DNA of 55,891 nt from Hysterium pulicare CBS 123377 (taxonomy: Eukaryota; Ascomycota; Dothideomycetes; Hysteriales; Hysteriaceae), in NCBI GenBank assembly GCA_000467715.1, contig AJFK01000925.1, positions 1-55,891 on the forward strand, read 5' to 3'. Under the pieces are notes generated by a model. That model saw nothing but the letters and a program-made list of their open reading frames with translations, was not told where the DNA came from and did not search any database. The translations under genes were made by a program, and so were the position numbers. Numbering within the stretch: the first letter of the stretch is position 1; each line of letters opens with the position of its first letter. Below, piece after piece: positions 34,188-44,874 of the stretch.

Positions 34188-35117
34188 ATGCTTCGCCCCT
34201 CTGACTCTGCTGGCGAGTCCGGACGTGAGTTTGACCCTGACCACAAGCCCAAATCATGTGACGAGGGCAACTTCGACGAGCATTCGACACACGACACATC
34301 TGAATCGTCGGACCTGTTATCACACCCTCCCTCTGCGCCGCTTTGGAATCTCAAGCGACGCCGCGCCAACTCCGTGGCTGACTTTGACGATATTCCCCTG
34401 ATGACACATGCTCGCCTCAGGATGTCTTCCGAGGACTCTATCGAGCTGATCATGAGAGACATCCATGAGTCTTGCAAAGCTGATCCGGTCATAAGCAAAC
34501 CTCCTGACGCCGCCGTCGAGAGCCCAAACGATACAGCCCAAGCTACGACAGCCCAGGTCACGGCGCAAGAAATCGAGTCGGAACCCACATCAAGCGAGGG
34601 TGTGTCTGTCGGAGAGGTGTCTGGCGAAGAGGTGTCTGGCGAAGAGGTGTCTGGCGAAGAGGTGTCTGTCGGAGAGGCGTCTAGCAAAGATGCGTCTGGC
34701 AGAGAGGTGTCTGTCGGAGAGGCGTCTGTCGGAGAGGTGTCTGGTAGAGAGGTGTCCGCCGGAGAGGTGTCTGTCGGAAGTGCTACCCTTGCCGCCATTA
34801 TCGAAGTGTTGAATGTTCCACGGGAGGTATGTAGATCATCCCGAGACCAGCGCAACTAGTACTGACACTGGCAGCATTTGGAAGCCGCCAGAACTGAGCT
34901 TCATCGCGAGCGCGAGTGGTCCGCCAGTGAATATGAACGTCATTTGCATGTGCTCGAGAATGTTCGGTTCCTGAACGGTTTCTGGGATGAACAAGAGCCT
35001 ATCCTCTCCGATGAAGCTTCCAGTCTCCGACGCTGGAATGTGGGACATCCCGGTTTCGAACAAACTGGCCGCCGCATAATGAAACAACCATTCAGCAGGA
35101 TGCGCCCTTTGCATTAA
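34188..35117 (+). CDS. Two-exon acidic protein with in-phase 15-bp minisatellite
   Basis: Exons 34188-34826 and 34875-35117, intron 48 nt (GTATGT...TGGCAG, phase 0). The product is 293 aa. The N-terminus is acidic and hydrophilic (MLRPSDSAGESGREFD), with a basic patch LKRRRANS near residue 50. Residues about 139-197 are twelve copies of a five-residue unit, consensus E-V/A-S-V/G-G. Exon 2 is helical (HLEAARTELHREREW, VLENVRFLNGFWDEQEP). The stop TAA at 35115 may be secondary: the same frame continues past it and past one TGA at 35127 as 74 open, protein-like codons to 35351. The antisense strand gives a 270-codon ORF, which I read as a shadow of the repeat composition. No family recognised; likely disordered and nuclear by composition (inference). 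Confidence 0.58.
34602..34778 (+). repeat. Coding minisatellite, 15 bp x 11.8
   Basis: Tandem GTGTCTGTCGGAGAG-like units, all in frame. Units 2-4 are identical (GTGTCTGGCGAAGAG), showing recent local expansion, while others differ at one to five positions. Confidence 0.9.
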
Positions 35118-36227
35118 CCTTCGCATTGACCTCCACGTCGATCATATGACCACTCACTCTGCCAAAGACAATCTGTCCAACATCCAGACGCTCGAGATGG
35201 GAGGCGGAAGGCACTGAGAAAGATGAGATCGTTGGGCATTACCGAGGTGGCGCGGGAGAGCGGCCATGACGCACGCTCTACTCTAGGAGCTGGCAAGAGC
35301 TGTTTGCGGGATGGAGAAGCAGAAAGGGTAGGGAGCATTGTTCCCGGGATTTGAAGGTGACCAGAAAGAAGCGGGGGAGGGAGGCTGAATGCACGGGAGG
35401 AGAGTGAGTAGTGAGCTCATTGGTCTTCTCTGACGTTTCCGGATCTTTCTTTCCATTTTCATTTGTCTGTTTGAGAATGTAACATTCCTTTATCCCCAAC
35501 TAGCACGAAGGATTTGGACTAAAAGTATGTAGAGAGTAGATTTCCCCAACAATGTAATAGGCATTCCCAAGAGGTCCGACCCCATTGCCCATCGCAATAA
35601 TGACTTTTGCTTCCCTCAATCTTCCTTGTAAACCTCACCACTCGCGATTCACCAGCACCGCATTACCGACAGCGCTCGGAGCTTAGTCAATGCCGATATG
35701 TTCATAGAGACACATGATCCCATTTTCCAGTACCCAATTCTAGATTCTCCAACATCGGGTTTCTGAACAATGGTTGGGATCTTCTTGGTCAATGATGCAA
35801 ATGGACTAACAAGGGCTGCATTCTATTGTTAACCCAATCTTCCATCCACCGTCCACCGCGGAAGTCTTCACGTGCCGACTCGGAAGAACGCTGCTTACCT
35901 AATACTAAGTTCCACTCATGTATATAGATGAACTCAGATACACACGTTCTTGCGTGATTGAAAAAGCGATGAGTGCCTGTCAAGATACTTAAGATTTGAA
36001 ATCTGGTCTTTTAAAGGGGGCGATCACTCGATGTTTCCATGATCACGTGCTCGCCACTTTCGTCGTCTGAGGAGAAGATGAATTGGGATTGTGAGTTGGG
36101 ATTGTGAGTTCGGGTTTAAGATCTGCTGCGCTCACATACCCATAAAACGCTACATATTCGTGCCCCAGGTCCCAACAATCCAAATCCGCCTCGGCACGTA
36201 CACAGAATCTTCCCCGTCGGCGCCATC
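35118..36227. other. Possible former 3' end of the preceding gene, then intergenic
   Basis: 35130-35351 continues the frame of the gene at 34188 (see there). 35360-36227 shows no gene. Some T-rich stretches and a TATATAGATGAAC phrase at about 35921 are the only notable features. Confidence 0.4.
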
Positions 36228-36542
36228 ATGTCCACTACATCACTTAATAAATGCACGCACTATCACATAAACCAAATCAGAAAGAGACTCTCAACCGAGC
36301 GAGACCAGCTTAAAAGCACAAGCATAGATTGTTGCGTTCTACGATTGGACATCTACCCAAGCCCAACGCCCAACAACCAAAGAACTTTTGCCCCGCTCAC
36401 TCGACCGAGAAATGCGGAAATGTGTGAGTCTATTGTTACTGTGTATGATGGATATGATAAGAAGGGAAAAGATAAATGCCACCAGTCATATAGGACGAAG
36501 TCCAGCCTTGAGATGTCGATCCTCCGCCAAAGGGTCACGTGA
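36228..36542 (+). CDS. Small hypothetical protein
   Basis: A single-exon 104-codon ORF whose ATG sits after a cytosine-rich leader (about 36180-36227). The middle is hydrophilic. The C-terminal third reads AEMCESIVTVYDGYDKKGKD, then KCHQSYRTKSSLEM, with two cysteines and many lysines. No signal peptide and no recognised domain. A second frame (36388-36696) overlaps it. I prefer this one for its start context, but the call is weak. Confidence 0.33.
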   Translation: MSTTSLNKCTHYHINQIRKRLSTERDQLKSTSIDCCVLRLDIYPSPTPNNQRTFAPLTRPRNAEMCESIVTVYDGYDKKGKDKCHQSYRTKSSLEMSILRQRVT

Positions 36543-36705
36543 ATTGGAAAGAAAGGAAATGTCGCACAATCATTGTTTGTTTCCCCGGCATGTACTCCGC
36601 AATCAATATCCCATCAAATCCATAACTTTTGTCCCAGATCTAAGCCGAAATAATAACATCCAACTCTACCACCGAACCTGGACGTGCGTGGAGTAGAGTC
36701 ACTCG

Positions 36706-37490
36706 CTAGTGATGGCCATTCTCCAGAGGAGTACGCTCATGAGGGATTGGAGAGCGAGTAGCGCGCCTGCCGCGTGAGGGGCTACGACGTGAGTGATGGT
36801 CACATGCCTCGAAAGAGCCGGGCTCCCGGTCACGCGGAGAGAAATGCTCGGCGAAGAGTCGTGGCAACCATGTGTCCGAGACCGTGCTGATTCCGCTATT
36901 CCAATGCATGTCAGTGATGCTGGTCTAAGCTAGGAAGAGGCGTTCGGTGACTTACTCAAATTGTGTGAGGTATATGATACCGATGAACTTGACGGCGAAG
37001 TACCAAGGGGAAATAGCGAAGAGGCAGCTGACAAGATCCTCGAGGGAAGAGAATGTTGCTAGTATCATGAAGTATGCTTGGCAATGACGGATTCGCCTCG
37101 AGCGGTTGGGAGCGTGGTCAAATAAGGCTCTCATCGCCGGGGTCATGCCAATAGTAACACCAGAGAGATTGACAATCGTTCCGACCCAGTTGCGAAAGAA
37201 GACGAGTGAAAATATCACGTAAGCTCCAAAAACTAGGAGTGGTCTGAGTTTCGACCACGCCATTGGCAGTTTCCAAGTTAGTGGCAACGCTGGTGGTGAG
37301 ATGGTCTGTCACCTTTAAATTTTTCAGTAAATGAGTAGTATGAATGAGATGAGAGCTTGCTCTTACCGTAAACACTCCGCAACTCAGAGATGAGGAAAGT
37401 TCGTTGTCGAATCGCTGAGGCTTGGAGTTGAGGAATGTCAACGGCGAATTGGTGTGGAGAGGACAAGGGAGAGTTGCTTCCCAAACCCAA
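36706..37490 (-). CDS. Probable TB2/DP1/HVA22 (REEP/Yop1-type) membrane protein, 5' end uncertain
   Basis: The last exon, 36895-36706, encodes GISTVSDTWLPRLFAEHF and a basic, serine-rich tail ending at TAG. The intron is 36955-36896 (GTAAGT...GGAATAG, 60 nt). The exon upstream of it reads AYVIFSLVFFRNWVGTIV, then CQAYFMILATFSSLEDLVSC and FAISPWYFAVKFIGIIYL. The order (hydrophobic hairpins, YF-x-I-x-x-x-FSSLE, then SPWYFAVK and a final L-x-x-FDG) matches the TB2/DP1/HVA22 domain of ER-shaping Yop1/REEP proteins. A further intron is likely at 37366-37306 (GTAAGA...GACAG), but the 5' exon (37490-37367, MGLGSNSPLSSPHQF) enters the next exon in a different frame from the domain. So either the start lies elsewhere or there is an indel. 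Confidence 0.5.
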
Positions 37491-38749
37491 GTCTTATGGG
37501 AGCCTCCATATGGCTAAGTCGACGTGGAGTCGGATTCTTGCACAGCTCAAAACGCGTCAACAGACGCCGAGAGCGGAAGGGGGCATGGCGGAATCCACTG
37601 AGCGCATAAGCTAAGTCTTCGCTCATCCTAAACAACACCGCTCTGAATAATTGCTTGTATGTTCGGAGTTCTCTGTAACATTAGGCATTAGAGAAACCGC
37701 TGGGAGAAAAAGCCATAGTCTTGTGCTATTAGGAGGGCTGCTTGGTTGGTGATCGCGCTCCATTCTCCGCTGCCAATCTTGTGGGAGAGGTTGCAATCAT
37801 CGATAGACTACTGCAAATTGTCGGCTTCCTGCTTTGCCCGATCGGACGACCAATCAATTACCGGATTGAGGCCAGCGGTAAGAATATATGGGCAGATGCA
37901 GGCAGAGCGCATAAGTGGATGATGTCGAGCTCGATGAGCGGTGAGGGATGATATTGAATCTTTGGGTTTCGAGGTATGAGTGCAATGGAGAGGAAGATGG
38001 CAATTGAGAAAAATCGAGGGCTAATAGGGGGCAAAACGAAGGGATTTGGATTGGCATGTACCTGTGATGATGGATACCTTGTGAGATGGTGGTTTCGTGC
38101 GATGCAGGCGGGCATCGTCTCACTAGCCATATTCTACCTTAGTGGCTCGGCGGAACATCAATAGTTTTGAAGCATTTCTATCTCCATTTGGGCCCAGACA
38201 GCAACAAAATGGCTCTTAGACTACCGGAAATAGTTTCGTAGATCGCAGACCAATTCATGAATGAATTTAAATCTTACAATCTTATTGTGTGGTGGTTTTG
38301 AATTCGAGCTCCTTCGTACCCAGGTGCCCCTTGACTTCCGAGGATTGGCCGAAAAGCGCGGTAGAGAGTAATGGCTTTAACTTGCTCTCATAGAGTTTGT
38401 AATTAAGAGTTGGCTATTCTAAAAGCCAGTATGACGGAATCCTTCTGTAGCTAGCGACGCTGCTAAGGGCAAAGAGGGCCAAATGAAAGGTGTTCGAATT
38501 CTCGTGACCTGACTGTATGGCACAAGAGCCAAGAGCCAAGCACGCTAAAGCACGGATCGCCGAAACTCGAAAACATCGAAGTCAAACCAACTTTTGGATG
38601 ATGATAACCCTCCACTTTCACAATATCAACTTGTCAGCCTGCTTTCCAGATGTTCTATTCGATGCGGCGATGAATAGTCCTCGAATCTCTCCTTACTGGA
38701 TCCCGACCTGCACGTCTAGCCTTCCTTTTGACGTCTCATCCGAACACCG
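37491..38749. other. No gene supported
   Basis: Minus-strand ORFs of 89-90 codons at 37854-38130 overlap in two frames. One begins MASETMPACIARN and has possible splice sites, but no domain emerges after splicing. The plus ORF 38517-38903 has no context. Nothing else seen. Confidence 0.35.
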
Positions 38750-39037
38750 AAGCGACCGATACGACGCTGGAATTGGCGGATTGGAAGCGGATGGGAAAAT
38801 GGAGAACACTTGGAAGACCGTTTATCGATTGCTGGTACAGCATCGCCGATTGATGACCGCTCGGCCCGCCTTGAAATACCACCACCTTCAGGCTCCGCAA
38901 TGACCGAATCCGAGCGTATCTCATGCTCTACTCTCGCCGAATACAAGCGCGCACGTCAGGAACATGGTGCTAGCATCGAAGTGGTGGAGACTGTCCTCCA
39001 TGTAACGCGACACAGGGCTTTGGACTCAATGCTGTAA
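38750..39037 (+). pseudogene. Coding-like fragment, unknown family
   Basis: The open frame reads DRLSIAGTASPIDDRSARLE, then MTESERISCSTLAEYKRARQ and IEVVETVLHVTRHRALDSML, ending TAA. It may start at the ATG at 38810. No upstream exon identified; could be a small gene or a 3' fragment. Confidence 0.3.
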
Positions 39038-40523
39038 AGTTTCCGTATTGAATTAGCTTAAGATGCCTACTAATGTCTTTTTTCTCTGACATCAGAGCCA
39101 ACTCTTGAGCCTTGCCCCTCTCCCTATTACCCATGATTCCACAGCTCCACGCCGAAGAATATGACTGACACCATTGCAAAGCTTGCGGCTTCGGGACTGT
39201 ATCCATCAAGGCGATTCAGTGTAGCGTACATCCCGGCTAGGAGCAATTGCAAGGGAGGATAAGGGAGGAGCCATTTCGGAAAGAGGATAATGGGGACCTA
39301 CAACGGGCTTGTCAGTGAGCCAACCAGATGCATGTTGAGGTCGCATCTTACTATTCGCGAGAGAATGGCGAGAGGATGGCGGAAGGAGGTGCGGATGATG
39401 CAGGGCCGAGGCCTTTGAGGTGGGATCGCAAAGCCGGCCTGTCAGCGATCCCTTGGCCGCTTGCGGGAGTAGCCGTAGCCCCAGCGTCGGACATATATTC
39501 GAGAAGCATTTCCCAACGTCTTGAAGTCTTTCACAGCTTTGGTACTTATTCTTGCCTTCCTCCTTTTTCTACGGCTCGATGAAATACATTGAGATTGACA
39601 TGATGCGTGAGCATAGACAAAGCTCCGAACACAAAATCGGGAGAATTGCCTTCCAAGGTCGCGATTGGGCTGCTTCGTTCTCAGAAGATCCATGAGAACA
39701 CAGGTGGCTGCGCACTTCAAATGCGCTGCATAATACTGGGTTAGGAACGTTGTTGCCCGCGCCGTTGCTGGATCTCAAACTTGCAGCGCCAAACTCAGAG
39801 CTGTTCTTGTTTTCAATGCATGCCAGCATTTCCTCAATCCCCTTTCTCTGCTTAAAGAAAGATTTTTATTACAAAGATGCCATAGCATCTGCTCGACGGA
39901 TCTGCGAGATCATGGGGTAGGTGGCCGGCACTTTCAGCACGGGTTGTGAGCTAGCGCGTTTGAACTCCCAGAACTAAGGTACCTACGTACCGAACAGTTC
40001 GGCATGGCAAACAAACCACCAAAGAAGTCGTGAGGCATCTGGGAAGTCCGGTCGCCGAGCTCCCACGAAATTTTACTTCAAGATACAATAAATTCGTAAC
40101 AGCTCTTTATTGGCATTTCGTAGGAGGTCTTGAATTCTATGCATCTACAGCATGAAAGTCAAGTTGAGTGCCTTGTCTCAGCCAGCTCGCCCTCAGCTGT
40201 GGTCGGTAGGTTCTAGTTCTGCACGAAGCCGAGACGCCACGCCAATGCAGACAGATCAGTCGCTAGGCTTTCAATACCTTACTTCTTGCTCACCATTTCC
40301 TCATCTTTCTAGCACAATCTTCCTTGTAGAAGCTTCATCTCCACGAGTGTAAGAACCACTCAATCCTACTGGTTCACAAACGCCTCAATTCAAACACGGG
40401 CAAACAGGGTATAAAAAACTTTCCAGTTCGAGAACAGGCAGCTAACCTCGCATCGTAGAGGGCACAGGCTCATATTCTCTAGAAGTGCAGCTTTGAATAC
40501 GCCACTCACTTACTCCGATACCC
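39038..40523. other. No gene supported
   Basis: Short ORFs only on both strands. I see no splice-linked pair, repeat or RNA gene. Confidence 0.45.
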
Positions 40524-40859
40524 ATGGAGTCCACACGTTGCACCAGAAAAGCGTTGAACATGATTACAAGAGGCGCTCAACTCATACTCAACTGTTTCAC
40601 GGCACCCTTCTACTCTGGACACTTCTTCGCGTCCGTCTCCCGCGACGCCACGCCCATTAACATGCACCTGCCGCTCCCAACAATATCCGCCGCGGCTTCC
40701 CTAGGTCGAAGAGGCTCCTGGATTCGCTCTCCACCTCCACCGGAGTTTGGCACCGAGTACGTGGTTCGAAGAGCTCTCTGCGGGGCTAGTCAAGACTCTG
40801 CCTTCGATATTCAATACCCCATTTACTCGGATAATGATGATACGGTGGAAGAACTCTAA
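40524..40859 (+). CDS. Small hypothetical protein with acidic C-terminus
   Basis: Single-exon ORF of 111 codons: MESTRCTRKALNMITRG, a short hydrophobic stretch (AQLILNCFTAPFYSGHFF), a proline-rich middle and an acidic end (YSDNDDTVEEL). It starts with an ATG in a CCC-ATG-G context. No family recognised, and no intron or upstream exon seen. The antisense ORF is taken as a shadow. Confidence 0.33.
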   Translation: MESTRCTRKALNMITRGAQLILNCFTAPFYSGHFFASVSRDATPINMHLPLPTISAAASLGRRGSWIRSPPPPEFGTEYVVRRALCGASQDSAFDIQYPIYSDNDDTVEEL

Positions 40860-41079
40860 CGAGGATCTGACGAAGGTGGGATGAACTACTGTTGGCCCTG
40901 GAACAGAGATACTGAACAATACTAGGGCTCTAGATCTCAGACGTGATATGGGTCGTGGACGAAGGTGTGTGACGTTGGTTTTCCAGTGTTGAATTAAACG
41001 GAGCATCCATGAAGGATTGGTCACTTTTCTGTATTGCTGTGATGGAACATAAAACGGGTATTCAAAGCTGAGTTACCAT

Positions 41080-41324
41080 GGGCGTCATGAAGACTGAAAG
41101 AGAAATTGGATTGTCATTCTTGATATCCAGATCAAAGCTCTTGATGGGACTTGTGTCACCTACTTCGTGAGTCAGCCACCTTCCATCAAAAAGAACATCT
41201 TTCCGCTGACTTCATGGAAGCGCGGCGTGGAGTTATGACACTTCCTGGCGGAGGTGTTACCGACGACACCTTTTTTAATGATATTGTAGATAGTCTTATG
41301 CAGGATCCATGCTTTGATTGTTAA
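41080..41324 (+). pseudogene. 3' fragment of an unknown gene
   Basis: The frame ending TAA at 41322 reads WDLCHLLRESATFHQKEH, then MEARRGVMTLPGGGVTDD and DIVDSLMQDPCFDC. Two TGA codons lie just upstream of it in the same frame (about 41121 and 41139). No start or splice site found. Confidence 0.3.
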
Positions 41325-41975
41325 GTACTGCTGTTGAGTTCATCTTCTGCGACTCTACAACTAACCTGATATTCTTCTAATCCGTCTACATACGCAAGTC
41401 TATACTCATAATAGTTGACACTAGAGTACAGGTCCGGAATTTTACCCGCCCATTACAATCGATCGTTGGTAAATCGCCCTTCCATGATGCCGTACCAGCA
41501 AGTGAATAGTGGGCCTGCTCTTACTGCGGCGACGACAATCTAAATCAAGCGTGTATAGATTTACCACGTCCTAATCTTCGACTGAAAACACCAGCTGCCC
41601 AAGATCAAGCCACCAGACAGGCCTCTACAACACCAGCTTTGAAGCAGTATAAGCCCCCCCTCCCATCCTTCTCCACCTCCACCCCACAGCGTCAGCTAAA
41701 TCTCTACATAAAAATACTCGGCGGTAGCCATACCGGACAGTTTCAAATGATCCTTCGTAAAGTCAACCTCCTATATCAATCCTCGCGCAACCGCAACCAC
41801 AGTTTGCCTCTCTAACACCATCGATTTCCACTCTGCTATCCAGAGAGTCGGCTGTTGCACCGTCTGTTGAAAACGGAGAGATCAGTTTTGCGGTGCGGGA
41901 TGGGGTTCATCGAAAAAAACCTTCCAAAAGGCTATCGGGAAAAGCTATCGAAAAAGGGTAAGAAGAAATGGTATC
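41325..41975. other. Intergenic, nothing seen
   Basis: No ORF of note on either strand. A short A-rich CGAAAAAAACC phrase near 41910 and repeated GCTATCG-AAAA phrases near 41930-41960 are the only structure. Confidence 0.5.
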
Positions 41976-42801
41976 GAAATGATTGACAACATCTATCAAG
42001 TCATAAAGTCCCAGATATTCCGAGACTTACCAGCTGCAGGGCACACCCCCAGCGATCTCGACAGGTTTGCTGGATTTGCTTCTAATGCGATTCCGAATAC
42101 ATCATAACAGAATCCCAACACCGATCAAACACAGCGGGAAGGCTAGGAAAAGATCTGAAGCAAGGCTAACGCAAGGGCCGGCCTACCACGCGGATATAGC
42201 TTCAGGCAAGCTCCTCTTTGTGAGTCCCGCTCTAGCTTCATTTTTCACTTCCATCGTCAGTTCAAACCCCCGGCATCTCCTCAACGCCGCCGTCGCGGTC
42301 GCCATGTTCGAGCCACTCGCAGGCTTGGACCACACTGCCTACCATAATTACCCATCGTTCAAGCTTGGAATCAGTTCAAGGCTGAAGTAATACCATGGGA
42401 GAATGGGCTCGCTATCTACGGTTGTTAGGGAAACTCACGAGATCCTCTGACTCCTTTCACCTAAAAGTGCTGCAAAACCGCTAGTTGTACGTACTTGACG
42501 CCATTGAAAACCGGGCCCACTCTACATGAAGAGATTTGTAACGACCGGCTCGTGGCCCAAATTCAGGGCTTGCACGCCTTCGAAAGTGCTGGTAAACTTA
42601 TCGTGCACATTAAGGATGTTAATTAGCAAAGCTGAAACTGAAGTTGTCGCGGACCTTGGATCACGAGCCAAGAAACACAAACTCGATGAATCGAACCGCG
42701 AAGCGGATATTCAAGAGTTGTACATGCAACGGTTTGGTACCACCACCCGGCGACCTTGCATGCGGCGTGCGCACACCGCAGACTCGCATGACATACGTTA
42801 A
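41976..42801 (+). pseudogene. Decayed gene of unknown family
   Basis: Successive plus-strand blocks read well: GHTPSDLDRFAGFASNAIP (about 42045-42105), then TAA, TAG and TGA. Next come MGEWARYLRLLGKLTR and LYVLDAIENRAHST (42395-42525), LVAQIQGLHAFESAGKLIVH (42550-42610) and KAETEVVADLGSRAKKHKLD, then NREADIQELYMQRFG (42625-42745). They occupy different frames. No splice signals account for the changes, so I infer indels and point mutations. The helical, charged 3' block is the best preserved. Confidence 0.35.
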
Positions 42802-43172
42802 GCAGCCCAACAGGGCGGCCCCCAATCGGACCTGTGCTTATCTTCAATGGACCGGCAAGCAAACATTATCCTTTCGGAAATCTCGCTATCTAATTCGTCT
42901 TGTTGCCTCGCGGATGAGATGCGACATCCTAGTCGCAACACTCTGCAATGCTGAGCGTTCCTTCAACGGCACAGCTTTGAGGGAACCCGGATCGCCATAT
43001 CTGTAGGGTGGTCAGAAGTTCCGGCTTCTCGAGGTTCAGCGGTTAGTAGTTTCCAATTACGTTTAACAAGTTCCCCTTTCGCATCATCATCTTGGCGGAG
43101 TGGCCTCTGATGGGTCTTTTCATTCATCTACAGGATCGTGATTCCTAGCAGGTCGCTCACAGGTTTCAGACT

Positions 43173-44326
43173 ATGTATGGAGCGTACGGAACGGATCTTT
43201 CCCAATTGATCACTCTCGGTCCTACAAAGCTCTCGATCCTCCTCTTTTATCGCCGAATCTTTGGCAGTGAAAGTGATTCAACTCAGTCTCCACGAGTCTT
43301 ATTGTTCTCGTCGTCGTGTGGACTATCACATTTTTCGTTACGAACACGATTCAGTACTGGCTAGTTAGCACTCCGTGGCCGCAAAACCCGGCAGAAATGA
43401 GACCCCACATGGAACTCACCCGAATGTTTTTGAGCCAGTCATATGCCGACGTGGCCTTTGACATGGTCCTCATTTCCGTCCCAATTCCCCTGAGTATATC
43501 CCTCAAGAATAGGAGATAAGTATCAAGAGCTGACGTTCTCCAGTCTGGAAACTTCAAATGGACTTTCGGAAGCTGCATTTTCCTTTTAGGGGCGTTGTGA
43601 GTACGCAGGACTAAAGATTACAACGCACTCCAGCTCATTTGCCATAGAACAACTGCTGCAAGTATTACCAGAACCGTAACTCAATACGGTGTCGCCAAAG
43701 AGTGTACGTTTTGCATTTCTGCTTTGAACTAGTCATGTATCACAACTATTTTCGGAAGTCTTCGTGCAATCAATAGACATAACCCAGACACAATATGTGA
43801 AGCCCTCAATCTGAAGCGGCGACCAGAGTATGCTGACCTCTGGCAAGATCGGCTCTGTCGTACCATCTACTGGCCTTTAATCGAGTCGGCCTTAGGTATT
43901 GTCGGGGCATGTCTGCCCTTGCTTCGCCCGATCGGCTACATTTACTCCGTGAAATACGTCTTTTTTGCCGCGAACACGGCTCTTTCTACTGCCTTTACGA
44001 AAACCACTCGAAGTTTCGGGCACGCGAGCCGTGGACATTCAAGCGAAAGCGTCCCATGCACTGATGTTCCCTCCGGAGTGGCAGACTCATCTAAAAGCGA
44101 TAAATGATTTGCACCTTACCATATCTCGTGAGTGGCGCGTGGAATTCTTGAAGTGCGGAGACTGATCCGAGGCAGTGCACTGGAGGAGACGATCGATCAT
44201 GAAAGCCAGGTTGAGGCTTTGCCGGTAGCCGAAATTCGCAAGAGGAAGAAAGGTTCGGAGGCTGCCATTATAGTTCAAAGAACATACGAGATTAATCATG
44301 GGCCTGCGGGGGCAAGACAATGGTGA
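43173..44326 (+). pseudogene. Fungal rhodopsin-domain (PTH11/SAT4-like) membrane protein, frame-broken
   Basis: Segments match the fungal rhodopsin-like family (PF20684 type) in order: LGPTKLSILLFYRRIFGS; in the next frame WTITFFVTNTIQYW and MVLISVPIPL; after an intron (43494-43543) WKLQMDFRKL; in another frame IFLLGAL; after an intron (43597-43647) AASITRTVTQYGVAKE; then WPLIESALGIVGACLPLLRPI. Such proteins have seven helices; the N-terminal helices are not found here. There are frame changes near 43270 and 43575, the latter inside a conserved segment, and in-frame TGA at 44105 and 44129. Past these the same frame runs on for 65 codons to an IIVQRTYEINHG-like C-terminus, typical of the family's tail. 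It lies on the same strand as, and upstream of, the methyltransferase. Confidence 0.65.
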
Positions 44327-44874
44327 GAAACGTTAATCTGCGATGCTAATTTTGGTCTCTGAAACGTGCAGAGAAGAGAAGCAGCAATGGGAACGGATGG
44401 TGCCGGCTGTCAGGTAGAAGAGGTGAAGGGAGTACGTGCCCGTGGTTCTATTTTCGTTTTCTGAGGAGTCCATTCCTTTAGTCCCAGAGCCGGATTCGCG
44501 GGGGTTCTGAGCTACACATTGACTTGTAGAGATGACATGTGCAAAGTATAGATTGAGAGCAATATGAGTATGAAGTTGACTGAGTGCATACGGGCTCTAA
44601 TCTCCGCTAGGTTAGGGTTCATTTTTGCGAGATGACTACTGGGTAACAATTCCTAGAACTCAATAAGTCGAGGGTCTTATAATAGCCGTACATTGTACGG
44701 GATTCTGGACTGGTATGTGAATTGGGGCGTGTTTTAGATCCCTTACCAAATTGGGTCTAGCGGAGCAGAGTGCGTGCTTTTTAATAAACGTAGATGGCCC
44801 AGTCTTCAAACTCCTGCCCCGACTTTCCCTTCATTTCGTCACGTTCCACACGAGCTACCACCGGTTCTTTTGAA
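44327..44874 (+). promoter_or_regulatory. Upstream region of the O-methyltransferase gene
   Basis: It contains TTATAATAG at about 44676 as a TATA-like element. An upstream in-frame ATG at 44794 would add 27 residues to the methyltransferase. No other ORF. Confidence 0.35.

Noticed and set aside
34043-34855. Longest unspliced minus ORF (270 codons), threonine/serine/aspartate repeats
   Set aside because: It is the exact antisense of the 34188 gene's minisatellite exon. The plus strand has a matching intron and a better second exon, so this is a composition shadow.
37854-38130. Minus ORF starting MASET, considered as a Pmp3-type membrane protein
   Set aside because: After the N-terminal match of five residues, none of the family's glycine/cysteine pattern appears in any frame or splice form that I tried.
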